Assembly: GCF_040358255.1 (NCBI RefSeq)
Contig: NZ_CP132938.1
Coordinates: 4,960,001-5,024,000 of the forward strand
Length of the DNA: 64,000 nt
Source of the DNA: Tunturibacter gelidoferens
Lineage (GTDB): Bacteria; Acidobacteriota; Terriglobia; Terriglobales; Acidobacteriaceae
Direction: 5' to 3'
The translations under genes were made by a program, and so were the position numbers. This document shows, in pieces, positions 1 through 8,533 of this stretch; position 1 is the stretch's first letter; each line of letters begins with the position of its first letter. The notes below the pieces were generated by a model that searched no databases, was not told the origin of the DNA, and saw only the letters and a program-made list of their open reading frames with translations.

Positions 1-328
1 GAACCACATCGAGCGGCCGCTTGGAGAGAGGAAGACCAAGCGTAAGCGCCAGACGTTGCGGCGAGTTCGTCATGCCGGACAGAACCCTGAACTCGGGTGA
101 GTAGTCCGGAATGTTTTCGAACAGGATGGCGGGTGGATTCTCCGGACGCGCGTGGTACACCATCTCGGCGACAGCGCCCATTTCGAGCTTCCAGTTGACC
201 CCGGACACTCTCAGCAACTCACCGATCCCTTCGACCCGCTCCAGCCAATCGCGCAGATCTGCATGAGGTTGAGGGAAGTTGCCGAAGGCCTTTTGCTCTG
301 CGGGTTGCGCAAGCTCAGCTATGTTCAT
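1..328 (-). CDS. UbiD family decarboxylase, N-terminal part (cut by window edge)
   Basis: UbiD enzymes reversibly decarboxylate aromatic or unsaturated acids using prenylated FMN. About 109 N-terminal residues are visible. They carry the family's opening pattern: a DLRDWLERVEGIGEL block at residues 21-35, then PPAILFENIPDY and VLSGMTNSPQRLALTLGLP, which is how catabolic UbiD proteins begin. The start ATG (326-328) is preceded by AGGAGA, which overlaps the end of the permease gene, so translation is probably coupled. The catalytic Arg-Glu-Glu region lies outside the window. This is the last visible gene of the leftward operon, and UbiX is encoded divergently at 7.8 kb. Family assignment is firm; the substrate is unknown, with aromatic acids suggested by context. 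Confidence 0.85.
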   Translation of the reverse strand, partial: MNIAELAQPAEQKAFGNFPQPHADLRDWLERVEGIGELLRVSGVNWKLEMGAVAEMVYHARPENPPAILFENIPDYSPEFRVLSGMTNSPQRLALTLGLPLSKRPLDVV

Positions 329-332
329 GAAT

Positions 333-1934
333 TTATCTCCTGAAAACTTGGGTGAAGCCGATCAAGCCGAGAAGAGCGATCGTCGTGACGACAATCTGCA
401 CGATCCCCCAGTAGAGCCCGATGCGGAAGATGGTTCGATCCTCTCCCTTGATGTTCACCAGGGAGGCGGCAAAGCGAATGAGCGCGGGTTTGACGGCGTT
501 GGTAGGTCCCATCGCGACGAGATTCACCAGGCCCACCAGCAGGACCAGAGGCAGGCCCAGCTTTGCCGCGGAGGACATCTGGAGGCGCGAGAAAAGGAAG
601 ATGGCAGGCGCGCCCTGGCCGAAGGTCATACCGCCCAGGAAGATCAGCACCGAGTCGAGCACCTGATAGACCGTCTTTCCTCCCTGCGCAAGCACCTGGC
701 CAAGAAAGGCGATCTGTCCGGTGGCCACCATGAGATAGACGGTGGCGCTGCCAAACAAGAGGGTGCTGAGGCTGGAAGCTCCGTGCGCGGTGCCTCGCGT
801 GACATCCTGGACGAGGCTGGCCTTCTTCAGGCGAACCGCGTAACAACTCAGGATGGCAACGATCAGAGGAACGGCGGGCGTGGTCAGCAGATTGATTTTT
901 ACCGGGGTGAACCCCCACGCCGACACATTGAAATCGAATCTCGAGAACACATGCGATACAGCGGGAATTCGCGTCAGCATCGTGTAAGCGATTGCGATCA
1001 GCAAAGGAAAATACGCCTTCATCCTCATGCCGAGCGTGTAATGCACTGGCTGGGATAGTGGAGCCGCAACAACCGCCGGGGTCCATTCCACTGTCTCTGT
1101 TGCAGGGCTGTCTGTTCGGTTCATCCGCCCATAGAGGAAGAGGAAGAGCAGTGCGATCACACCGCCTGACACGAGCGTGAGTTCGTGATAGTGAGGCCAG
1201 ACCTGGGTAAAGAGAATTAGGCCTGCAACATCGCTGAGACACAGCATCCAGAAGAGCGTCTGGCTCTGACGCGTCCTGAAGCGAAAGCCCAGGATTCTGT
1301 ATGTCCCGATCATTGAGACGAAGACAAGAGGAATCGCAAGCAGCCCGGAGGCGCCAGCGATCCGATCGACAGGGAGGCCTGTCGCCGCGCTCGCAATGAC
1401 TGCCCCGATGAACAGAGCGGCGAAGGGAAGGCACCAGGACGCATAGATTAGGTAGCCGGCCGCCGACGCGACGCCACCGAAACCAAGGTCGGCGAGAGCG
1501 GGAATGGCCACCGGATAAACGGCGTACAGATTAAACGTGCCCACGAAGGCGCTGAGCAGCGTGATCATCGTCAGCGCGCGCACCTGCCGGTCCTTTGTCG
1601 GAACGACAGCGCTGAAGGAGTCGAGAAGCGCGGGAGTCAGTCCGGTCGCTCGAAACGTTTGTCCGAAGATCTGCCCCGACCATAGCAGGATGAAGACACT
1701 CCACATGGTCAGATTGCCCCAGAGTCCGGCCTCGACACTCTTGATCACCGGCAGGTGGTAGTAGGTGACAACAACCACAAACTGGACCGCAAAGGTCAGT
1801 ATGGAAGTCATCAGCGCATTGAGCCGGAACAAGAGAAAGCCCGCAACCAGAGTCGCGAAGGGGAGCAAGGCGACCAAGACCTCGATCACCGTCAGGGTCG
1901 CAGAATTCCCCGCCAAATTGCCCGATCCGCCCAT
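333..1934 (-). CDS. LctP (L-lactate permease)-like membrane transporter
   Basis: This 533-residue polytopic membrane protein has about a dozen hydrophobic segments. It follows the L-lactate permease pattern: a segment with RATGLTPALLDSFSAV, then an Asp/Arg-containing loop and paired alanine/glycine-rich helices. The start chosen is ATG at 1934, with AAAGGA upstream. A longer reading frame would run into the lyase gene and its extra N-terminus has no membrane character. It sits 130 bases after the DapA-like gene and 4 bases before the UbiD start. LctP proteins import small hydroxy- or oxo-acids by proton symport. In this operon it may carry a carboxylic acid substrate or breakdown product. The specificity cannot be read from the sequence. 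Confidence 0.72.
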   Translation of the reverse strand: MGGSGNLAGNSATLTVIEVLVALLPFATLVAGFLLFRLNALMTSILTFAVQFVVVVTYYHLPVIKSVEAGLWGNLTMWSVFILLWSGQIFGQTFRATGLTPALLDSFSAVVPTKDRQVRALTMITLLSAFVGTFNLYAVYPVAIPALADLGFGGVASAAGYLIYASWCLPFAALFIGAVIASAATGLPVDRIAGASGLLAIPLVFVSMIGTYRILGFRFRTRQSQTLFWMLCLSDVAGLILFTQVWPHYHELTLVSGGVIALLFLFLYGRMNRTDSPATETVEWTPAVVAAPLSQPVHYTLGMRMKAYFPLLIAIAYTMLTRIPAVSHVFSRFDFNVSAWGFTPVKINLLTTPAVPLIVAILSCYAVRLKKASLVQDVTRGTAHGASSLSTLLFGSATVYLMVATGQIAFLGQVLAQGGKTVYQVLDSVLIFLGGMTFGQGAPAIFLFSRLQMSSAAKLGLPLVLLVGLVNLVAMGPTNAVKPALIRFAASLVNIKGEDRTIFRIGLYWGIVQIVVTTIALLGLIGFTQVFRR

Positions 1935-2064
1935 TTCCCATCCTTTGCCGCTTGCAAGCCGCGTGTCATCCGGCCTGAGCGCCCATTCGCCGAATCGATC
2001 CGCTATTATGTCGACCGGCTTCGCAGGCGCAGAACCGGAAATCCAGAGACGTTTGTGATGCTCG

Positions 2065-2988
2065 CTATTCCGTCGCCATTTCTGATGGCTGAAGAAGTCC
2101 CGCACGCAGGAGCACGGGATCGATCGCCTTCTGCAACTCGGCATCCAGATCGATCAGCGGAAGCCGCAACTCCGGTGAATCCAGCATCCCCAGTCGCGAC
2201 ATCATGTACTTCAGCGGGACGGGATTGGTATCGAAGAAGATAGCCCGATTCAACTCGAACAGTTCGAGGTGCAGTCGTTGCGCCATCTGCAGGTCTCCCT
2301 GCTTCACGGCGGTGTAGAGCGATGCGACCTTTGCGGGGGCGACGTTGCCTACCGCGTTCATCAATCCGCTCGCCCCGAGAACAAGCATCGGAAGACTGAG
2401 CGCCTCGAGCCCGCAGAACATGCGGAATTCCGGACCCATGCCGATCTGCAGCTCTGTCAGCAACTCCAGTCCCTTATCGGCATGCTTCAGCCCGACCAGA
2501 TTGTCGATCCGCTCTCCGATCCGCATGACCGTCTTCGCATGGATGGAGACCGCGGCTCGGCCTGGAATGTGGTAGATCATCAGAGGAAGTGCGGTGCGCT
2601 TGCCCACTGCGGCGAAGTACTCAATCAATCCTCGCTGCGACGGCTTGATGTAGTACGGGGTGACCACGAGCACAGCACTGGCTCCGGCCTTCTCCCCCAG
2701 CTGGGTAAGCTCGACGGTTTCGGCAAACGACTGCGAACCGGTTGCGGCGACCACGGGAATCCTGCCCCGCACGGCAGCCACGGCGACTTTAACAAGCTCA
2801 GTCCGCTCAGCCACGGTCAGGCTGCTGGGCTCTCCCGTCGTTCCGGCCACCACCAGGCCGTGGGAGCCCTCCTTCGCCTGGCGCTCCGCCAGGTCGGCAA
2901 AGCGGTCGAAGTCTACCTTCCCTCCCCGGAAGGGGGTAACCAGGGGAGGGTAGGAGCCGCATAGAAACGTCTTATCAAGCTGCATCAT
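2065..2988 (-). CDS. DapA / N-acetylneuraminate lyase family Schiff-base enzyme
   Basis: A complete 307-residue class I aldolase-fold protein. The family signatures are present: GTTGE at residues 49-53, the tyrosine motif YHIPGR (Tyr139) and the Schiff-base lysine in GLKHADK (Lys168), plus NPVPLK near the C-terminus. The family includes dihydrodipicolinate synthase, hydroxy-oxo-acid aldolases, hydratase-aldolases of aromatic degradation and dehydratases such as the hydroxyproline-pathway deaminase. Its place between a bicupin dioxygenase and a carboxylate transporter favours a catabolic pyruvate-releasing or hydrating role over lysine synthesis. That is inference from context. Two adjacent ATG codons are possible starts; the ribosome site is weak. 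Confidence 0.82.
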   Translation of the reverse strand: MMQLDKTFLCGSYPPLVTPFRGGKVDFDRFADLAERQAKEGSHGLVVAGTTGEPSSLTVAERTELVKVAVAAVRGRIPVVAATGSQSFAETVELTQLGEKAGASAVLVVTPYYIKPSQRGLIEYFAAVGKRTALPLMIYHIPGRAAVSIHAKTVMRIGERIDNLVGLKHADKGLELLTELQIGMGPEFRMFCGLEALSLPMLVLGASGLMNAVGNVAPAKVASLYTAVKQGDLQMAQRLHLELFELNRAIFFDTNPVPLKYMMSRLGMLDSPELRLPLIDLDAELQKAIDPVLLRAGLLQPSEMATE

Positions 2989-3053
2989 AGACAGACCATC
3001 TCGCTTTCATTTATCGCACGGGAATGATGCTTCATCGCTCGCGAAGCTCAGGA

Positions 3054-4151
3054 CTAGCGGTTGGTGTAGAAGCCGGTGGACGCGCCCAGGAGTTCGATCG
3101 GCTGGTCCAAGCTCTCCTGCCAGAGCAGAGAACCCATCCACACATTCAGCGGACTGTCCTGCACGGTGAGTTCGTAGACATCTTCGTCGAGCGAGGCATG
3201 GTTGTGAACCGCCCAGCCCGGAGCGGAAAGCATCAGGTCGCCAGCTTTCCAGGGATACTTCTTCCCTTCGACGACGCTGTAACCGGAGCCGGCGAAGTAG
3301 TAGTTGACCGCCGCGCCCGTGTGGCGGTGAGGGCGATCGACGATGTTCTTCGGCCTGATCGTGAACGTCGCGAAGAAGTTGCTTGTGGTGCCGTTTGTGC
3401 GCCCGGTCGCCGCGTTGTACAGCAGGTAGAGACGGCGCCCACGATAGGACTGTCCGAGCGACGCGAGCTTGGCCAGCTCGGCCTTCACTCTTTTCCACGG
3501 AAAGTAGAGCGGCTCCGACTTCATGACATCGGGGTTGATCAGCTTCTCGTACGGCATCAGCTGTGCTCCATCATCGGAGATCTGGAAGGTGCCATACGGG
3601 CTCTGCGCCGTCGCGTGCTCATCGGTGGACTTCTTCTTGAACTTCTCCGGCTGCGGGTCTTCCTCGACAATGTACACATTCATCTTCTTCAGCAACGGCG
3701 AGTTGCTGTAGGTCAGCCGCACCTGCAGCTCGTCGGTGTCGTTGACGTGCTCATAAATTACCCATGAGGGCGTGTTGAATGCATCGTACTGACCGTACTT
3801 GATGACCTTGCCGTCGATGTTCGCCTGCCCTCCGCCGCGGATGCAGAAGTTCACGAGTGCGGCGTTGTGCCGGATGGGCTTGGTTCTCTCGCCTGGCTTG
3901 AGGACGCAGATCGAAACGCCAATACCGGGCGCGAGGCCTTCCCCCACACCGGTGAGCGGGTTCGCGATCATCGATTCGCGTCTTCCGTTTGCCGGTGCAG
4001 GAAGGTTTGCGAGCCGCTCGATCTCGGCGTCGATGGCCTCCTTGGGAATCGTCACCGCTGGAATGAGATCCACTTTCTTCTCTGCCGCACCGGTGTGATC
4101 CGCGAAGTAGTAGCTGGTGTCCTGTGCTGTTTCCTGCATCGTGTCCTGCAT
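3054..4151 (-). CDS. Bicupin ring-cleavage dioxygenase, gentisate 1,2-dioxygenase-like
   Basis: A 365-residue protein with two cupin domains. The first is at about residues 75-150 (His95 and His135 visible). The second is at about 255-330 and contains HRHTGAAVNYYF and GDLMLSAPGWAVHNH, giving His275, His277 and His316/318 as likely Fe(II) ligands. This arrangement is that of gentisate and related 1,2-dioxygenases, which open hydroxylated aromatic rings without needing an extradiol catechol. AGGAGA lies 6 bases before the ATG. It is followed by a DapA-like lyase and preceded by the cyclodeaminase-like gene. The second domain looks catalytically complete. The substrate could be gentisate, a salicylate or another hydroxybenzoate. 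Confidence 0.72.
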   Translation of the reverse strand: MQDTMQETAQDTSYYFADHTGAAEKKVDLIPAVTIPKEAIDAEIERLANLPAPANGRRESMIANPLTGVGEGLAPGIGVSICVLKPGERTKPIRHNAALVNFCIRGGGQANIDGKVIKYGQYDAFNTPSWVIYEHVNDTDELQVRLTYSNSPLLKKMNVYIVEEDPQPEKFKKKSTDEHATAQSPYGTFQISDDGAQLMPYEKLINPDVMKSEPLYFPWKRVKAELAKLASLGQSYRGRRLYLLYNAATGRTNGTTSNFFATFTIRPKNIVDRPHRHTGAAVNYYFAGSGYSVVEGKKYPWKAGDLMLSAPGWAVHNHASLDEDVYELTVQDSPLNVWMGSLLWQESLDQPIELLGASTGFYTNR

Positions 4152-4170
4152 GGTTATCTCCTATGGAACA

Positions 4171-5193
4171 TTAGATTGCCTGGCTTGTCCGCAAGCGCGG
4201 CTGCACTCGTTGCGGAGGTGAAAACTTGTAACCCCGTTGATTGCTTACGGCGTCGCGATAGAGTTGTATGCCGAGGGAGAGATCGGAGATCCCCACCCCC
4301 AGAGACTTGAACAGCGTAAGGTCCTCCGCCTCGCCCCGATGGAAGCGCTTGGACACAATCGAGGCGAGAGGCTGAACCGCCTCCCATCCCGCAGCTTCCG
4401 AGCCGAAGAAGTCGATCAACTCGCGCGACAGTTTTCGCGCCTGCGGAATACTGTCGGTCACGACTGTAGTAGTGCGCGCGAGTATATCCCGGGCTACCTC
4501 AGCGCGACTTGGCACGATGGCGCCGACGGAGTTGATGTGCGCGCCATACTGCACCATGTTCGCGCTCAGAATCGGGTCTTTGGCTCGGGTGGCGAGAGTG
4601 ATGATTGAGGCGCCCTCAACAGCCTCGCGGACGCTTGAGGCCGCGACCGACTCAATCTCGAACTCGCTCCTGAGACGTTCCACAAATCGAGTGCGCCGGC
4701 CTTCGTCTGGGCTGAAGACACGGATGCGCCGAATCGGCCGGACGGCAAGGACCGCCGCGACCTGAGAGATCGCCTGCTTGCCTGTGCCGATGATCGCAAA
4801 CTCTTCCGCGATTGGGTCCGCCAGCCACCGCGTCGCAACCCCGCAGGCCGCGGCAGTGCGCATCTGGCCCAGTGCGAAGGCCTCAATGATCGCCTTCAGG
4901 CTGCCATCGTTGCTATCGAAGAGAAGGAGCATTGGCGTAGCGCCATTCTTCGTGTGCGACCACACCTTGGCGCCGCTGAACCCGGCCACCGGAAAAACAG
5001 CCCCGATCGCGTGCAGTGTCGACCCGCCGTCCCACTCCACGTGCGTCTTGATCATGTTCTGCGCTTCGTTCCGCGCCTCGGCTAGTAGACCTTGCTGGAG
5101 CGCGTCGATCGCACCGGCAATATCCATCATGGAGACGACTTCGGCTTCGGAGATCCAAACGGGCTTCTCGATCTGGGGGGTCTCGGAGGTCAT
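4171..5193 (-). CDS. Ornithine cyclodeaminase / mu-crystallin family NAD(P)-dependent protein
   Basis: A 340-residue protein with the family layout: an N-terminal substrate domain containing GAKVWSHTKNG (Lys76, equivalent to the family's conserved lysine), the GQMRTAAACGVAT segment near residue 110, and a Rossmann nucleotide site AIIGTGKQA at 133-141. Known members are ornithine cyclodeaminase, alanine dehydrogenase, ketimine reductase and tauropine-type opine dehydrogenases. Translation is coupled to the previous gene: its ATG overlaps that gene's stop by four bases, with GGAGG inside the preceding coding end. Its presence in an aromatic-acid operon is unexplained. It could act on an amino-acid or imine intermediate, or reduce an oxo-acid. 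The exact reaction is not assignable. Confidence 0.8.
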   Translation of the reverse strand: MTSETPQIEKPVWISEAEVVSMMDIAGAIDALQQGLLAEARNEAQNMIKTHVEWDGGSTLHAIGAVFPVAGFSGAKVWSHTKNGATPMLLLFDSNDGSLKAIIEAFALGQMRTAAACGVATRWLADPIAEEFAIIGTGKQAISQVAAVLAVRPIRRIRVFSPDEGRRTRFVERLRSEFEIESVAASSVREAVEGASIITLATRAKDPILSANMVQYGAHINSVGAIVPSRAEVARDILARTTTVVTDSIPQARKLSRELIDFFGSEAAGWEAVQPLASIVSKRFHRGEAEDLTLFKSLGVGISDLSLGIQLYRDAVSNQRGYKFSPPQRVQPRLRTSQAI

Positions 5194-5744
5194 AGCGCCT
5201 CCGCGAAAGGCGACGCGACCGGCGGCGCCAGATTCAGGGCATTCACAATCAGAGCGTGCGACATATAGCGGCCGACCAGCATCAGCACGGCGATCGTCCG
5301 TGGAACTCCAATCAAGCGAATCACCGTCTCAAGCTCAGCGTTCGTGTTGTGGCCGTTTCGTTCGACCACGGCGATGGCAAGCCGCTGAACCTCGCGCTCT
5401 TCCTGCGACAGCTCCAGGGCAGCATCCGGCGTAACCCGGAGAATGCCAAGGATCCACTCCGCCGAGAGTCCCAGTTTCAACGACAGCCGCTCGTGCTGAA
5501 CGCGTTCGTAATCGTTGTCCATCAGCCTGGCAATTGTGAGCGATATGACCTCGGTGAGATTTCCAGGCAAAGCATGCTTCAGATACTCGGTGAGTTCCAG
5601 AAACGAAAGCAGCGCCTCGGGCTGATGTGCCGTACATTGAAAGAACTCGCCCAGGTAGCCCAGCCGCTCCACCCTGGGTTTCAGGAAAGATGCGAGTTCA
5701 TCCGGAAGCTCTTCGCGTGAGATTCGGGGAATCGAGCTACTCAT
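5190..5744 (-). CDS. Carboxymuconolactone decarboxylase (CMD/AhpD-like) family protein
   Basis: A 184-residue all-helical protein resembling the CMD fold, with ALPGNLTEVISLTIARL leading into the helix that normally carries the active site. The peroxidase-type CxxC pair of AhpD is absent: the segment reads DNDYERVQHE, keeping only the histidine. This argues against a thiol peroxidase and for a decarboxylase, isomerase or non-catalytic role. Start ATG 5744 was preferred over one 30 bases upstream because of length and an AAAGG upstream. It is the first gene of the leftward operon. Family members occur in protocatechuate and other ring-fission pathways, which fits the neighbours; the substrate is unknown. 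Confidence 0.72.
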   Translation of the reverse strand: MSSSIPRISREELPDELASFLKPRVERLGYLGEFFQCTAHQPEALLSFLELTEYLKHALPGNLTEVISLTIARLMDNDYERVQHERLSLKLGLSAEWILGILRVTPDAALELSQEEREVQRLAIAVVERNGHNTNAELETVIRLIGVPRTIAVLMLVGRYMSHALIVNALNLAPPVASPFAEAL

Positions 5745-6294
5745 GACCGGACACCTTTCGACATCTCGAAACAATGCATATAACGCAGCCGGTTAAACTG
5801 GCGCGCTGGATTTCCGTTCAAAGCTTCCACAGCCAATCCGGAAGTGTGAACTCCTTAAGCCTCAGAACCAACTACGGAGCTGAGTGTAGCATGAGGTAGT
5901 ACATTATACCAATCAAATATTAGTCATTTTTCCACTAGGCTCAGAACCCGTCTCTGATGCGCAGGTCGTCGCTTCGAACTGGGAAATAATTGTTTCCAGG
6001 AATGGCATTCTAAGCCATCCCTAGTAAGAATTAGCGAAGGAATGTCCTTCCGTGTCGTTCGACGACTCCGACTTCCAGACGGCGGCGAGGACGCTCCCAA
6101 AATGCTAAGGAGCCGGTTGCCGCTTGGCTCCCGCTTCTTTTGACAGGTTAGCGACCTTAAAGGTATAAACTCATTCCATAAAGAAAACCGTGAGGCAGAC
6201 GAGATTAGGCCGGAGCTGTCATTCGCGCTCGCAGATCTCAGACCGCGCCCCGTTCCCTCACGGATAACCTTTTGTGCCTTAACAAGGAGCTGCC
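5745..6294. promoter_or_regulatory. Divergent promoter region between the two catabolic arms
   Basis: This 550-base intergenic stretch has no coding signal on either strand. Leftward, an extended -10 (TGGTATAAT, read on the minus strand at 5911-5903) would start the operon transcript about 150 bases before the CMD gene. Between it and the gene is an inverted repeat, GCCGGTTAAACTGGC (5788-5802), a possible regulator site. Rightward, TTGACA (6140-6145) and TATAAA (6164-6169) are 18 bases apart, a good sigma-70 promoter for the dehydrogenase. A second inverted repeat, AGGTTAGCGACCT (6145-6157), lies inside that spacer, where a bound repressor would block polymerase. The promoter calls come from sequence; the link to a regulator is inference. 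Confidence 0.55.
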
Positions 6295-7659
6295 ATGCCG
6301 ATTGCCACCATCAACCCCTTCAACGGAGAGACCGTCCAGGTCTTTCAGCCGCTCTCAGCGGAGCAACTTGACGGAAAGCTGTCCACCGCCGCGGCGGCGT
6401 TCTCCCGCTACCGTAGCACCTCCTTCCCGGAGCGTGCGGCCTACATGATTCGCGCTGCCGAGATTCTCGAACGCGATAAGGAGCAGGTCTCCAGGCTGAT
6501 CACCGTCGAGATGGGAAAGCCGCTGACCTCCGCCGTCCACGAGATTGAGAAGTGCGCCCTCGTCTGCCACTATTACGCCGAACACGCCCAGAAGTATCTA
6601 GCCGATGAAGTTATTCCCACCGGTGCCATGAAGAGCTTCGTCCGGTATCTTCCCCTAGGCCCGGTGCTCGCCATCATGCCCTGGAACTATCCATTCTGGC
6701 AGGTGATCCGCTTTCTCGCGCCGGCTCTGATGGCCGGCAACGTCGGTCTTCTGAAGCATGCGTCGAACGTCCCCCAGTGCGCTTTGGCCATCGAGAGAAT
6801 CTTTCTTGAAGCCGGCTTCGCCGAAGGCGTCTTCCAGACTCTGCTGATCGGCACGGGAGAGGTCGATGCGATACTTGGTGATCCGCGCATCGTCGCCGCG
6901 ACCATCACCGGCAGTGAAGACGCGGGGATCAAGGTGGCAATCGGCGCGGCCAAGCGGGTCAAGAAGGTCGTACTGGAACTGGGAGGCAGCGACCCATTCA
7001 TCGTGATGCCCAGTGCGGATATCGACAAGGCGGTGACCACCGGTGTACGCGCTCGCGTGCTCAACAACGGCCAGTCCTGCATCGCCGCCAAGCGCTTTAT
7101 CGTCGCGGCGGAGATCGCCGACGAGTTCGAGCGCAAGTTCGTAGCAGCCATGGAGGCCCTCACCATCGGCGATCCTTTCGATGCCGCCACCGACGTCGGC
7201 CCGCTAGCTACGGCGAGCAGTGTCAAATCTTTGCATGACGATGTCCGTAAGACCGTCGATGCAGGGGGCCGTCTGCTCACCGGCGGAAACGTTCTCAATC
7301 GACCTGGATTCTTCTATGCGCCCACCGTCCTGACCGACATCCCACTCGATTCTCCCGGGTATCGCGAAGAGTTCTTCGGCCCCGTCGCTTCGTTGTTCCG
7401 CGTGGCGGATATCGACGAAGCAATCCATATCGCAAACGACACCCGCTTTGGCCTCGGAGCAAGCGCCTGGACCGAAGACGCGGACGAACGCGAACGCTTC
7501 ACCAACGAGCTTGATGCCGGTATGGTCTTCATCAACAGCATGGTCGCCTCCGATCCGCGGCTTCCGTTCGGCGGCGTCAAGATGTCGGGCTATGGACGCG
7601 AGCTTGCAGCCCTGGGCATCCGTGAGTTCGTCAACGCGAAGACCGTCTTTATCCAGTGA
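6295..7659 (+). CDS. NAD(P)-dependent semialdehyde dehydrogenase (succinate-semialdehyde dehydrogenase type)
   Basis: A 454-residue aldehyde dehydrogenase of the compact SSADH/GabD-Sad class. Visible landmarks are PWNYP at 129-133, the general base region LELGGSDP (Glu228) and the nucleophile NNGQSCIAAKR (Cys262). An EEFFGPV block and a C-terminal GYGREL follow. AAGGAG lies 6 bases before the ATG. It starts the rightward arm opposite the bicupin operon and is followed by ubiX. The likely job is oxidation of a C4-type semialdehyde, or another small semialdehyde produced by ring fission, to feed the TCA cycle. Succinate semialdehyde as the true substrate is family-based inference. Confidence 0.83.
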   Translation: MPIATINPFNGETVQVFQPLSAEQLDGKLSTAAAAFSRYRSTSFPERAAYMIRAAEILERDKEQVSRLITVEMGKPLTSAVHEIEKCALVCHYYAEHAQKYLADEVIPTGAMKSFVRYLPLGPVLAIMPWNYPFWQVIRFLAPALMAGNVGLLKHASNVPQCALAIERIFLEAGFAEGVFQTLLIGTGEVDAILGDPRIVAATITGSEDAGIKVAIGAAKRVKKVVLELGGSDPFIVMPSADIDKAVTTGVRARVLNNGQSCIAAKRFIVAAEIADEFERKFVAAMEALTIGDPFDAATDVGPLATASSVKSLHDDVRKTVDAGGRLLTGGNVLNRPGFFYAPTVLTDIPLDSPGYREEFFGPVASLFRVADIDEAIHIANDTRFGLGASAWTEDADERERFTNELDAGMVFINSMVASDPRLPFGGVKMSGYGRELAALGIREFVNAKTVFIQ

Positions 7660-7806
7660 CCGGAAACTGCGCATCGATTTCAAACGCCTCAGGGCCCTTT
7701 CGCCACGAACGCACGCGGAACTGATACCCTCCGGTGAGTGTTCCTAGCCGATCGAACAAGTCCGATTCGTCGCGCCATGTTTGTCAGGATGTAAGGAGAA
7801 GTGCAC

Positions 7807-8397
7807 TTGAAGCGACTTATTGTTGCAATTACAGGCGCATCCGGCGCCATCTATGGGGTCCGAACGCTCCAGTTGTTGCGGGCAGCCGGCGGCGTCGAGG
7901 TACACCTGGTGATCTCTCCCTCTGCCGCTCGCACGCTGCTGGCTGAAACCGACTACACCATCGAAGACCTGCGAAAGCTCGGCGACGTGGTGCACAACCA
8001 CAAAGATATCGGCGCTTCCATTGCAAGCGGCTCCTTTCGCACCGAAGGCATGGTGGTAGTTCCCTGCTCAGTGAAGAGCCTGAGCGGGATCGCGAACTGC
8101 TACGACGAAGACCTCATCGTGCGCGCGGCCGACGTCTGCCTCAAGGAACGACGCCGCTTGATACTGATGCTGCGGGAGACTCCGTTCCATGCAGGTCACA
8201 TCGCGCTGATGGACCAGGCCACCAGAATGGGCGCGATCATCATGCCGCCCATTCCATCGTTCTATAATCGCCCGAATAGCATCGACGATATGGTCAACCA
8301 GAGCGTAGGACGCATGCTGGACCTCTTCGATCTCGCCGCCGACATCGTGTCGCGGTGGACGGGGACTGCGCCTCTACCCGCTTTGGGCCCGGAGTAG
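7807..8397 (+). CDS. ubiX: UbiX-type flavin prenyltransferase
   Basis: A 196-residue flavoprotein that prenylates FMN with dimethylallyl phosphate, making the cofactor of UbiD decarboxylases. The N-terminal TGASGAIYG FMN/phosphate loop (residues 9-17), the VVVPCSVKSLSGIANCYDE stretch, RRRLILMLRETPFH and PPIPSFYNRP are all diagnostic. TTG at 7807 is the chosen start because AAGGAG (7793-7798) is correctly spaced for it and only two bases from the GTG at 7801. A UbiD-family gene is at the left edge of the window, so the pair probably works together. It ends 137 bases before the convergent cupin gene, with a hairpin between. Confidence 0.93.
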   Translation: MKRLIVAITGASGAIYGVRTLQLLRAAGGVEVHLVISPSAARTLLAETDYTIEDLRKLGDVVHNHKDIGASIASGSFRTEGMVVVPCSVKSLSGIANCYDEDLIVRAADVCLKERRRLILMLRETPFHAGHIALMDQATRMGAIIMPPIPSFYNRPNSIDDMVNQSVGRMLDLFDLAADIVSRWTGTAPLPALGPE

Positions 8398-8470
8398 TAC
8401 GTCCGTTGCGTCCATGCTTCCAGCGGGAAGAAGAAGCGACCCTCAGTTTCTAAGCTGCACTCATTGCAAA

Positions 8471-8504
8471 GGCTAAGGGCACGGTCGAAGCCGTGCCCTT
8501 AGCC
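8471..8504. terminator. Bidirectional terminator-like hairpin
   Basis: A perfect 14-base inverted repeat (GGCTAAGGGCACGG and its complement) with a six-base loop lies between the convergent ubiX and exported-cupin genes. It is GC-rich, and the tail is only mildly T-containing on each strand, so a factor-independent stop in both directions is plausible but not certain. Confidence 0.7.
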
Positions 8505-8533
8505 GAGCGGCTTTCATCAGACTAACCGAGGTT

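Noticed and set aside
325..1434. Long minus-strand frame of 369 codons inside the permease gene
   Set aside because: It lies in another frame of the same strand as the permease, is Arg/Ser/Cys-rich without domain pattern and is a shadow produced by high GC content.
2065..2988. Lysine-biosynthesis dapA
   Set aside because: The family fits, but the catabolic operon context makes a lysine role unlikely, so no gene symbol was given.
5190..5744. AhpD alkylhydroperoxidase
   Set aside because: The CxxC redox pair needed for that activity is missing.
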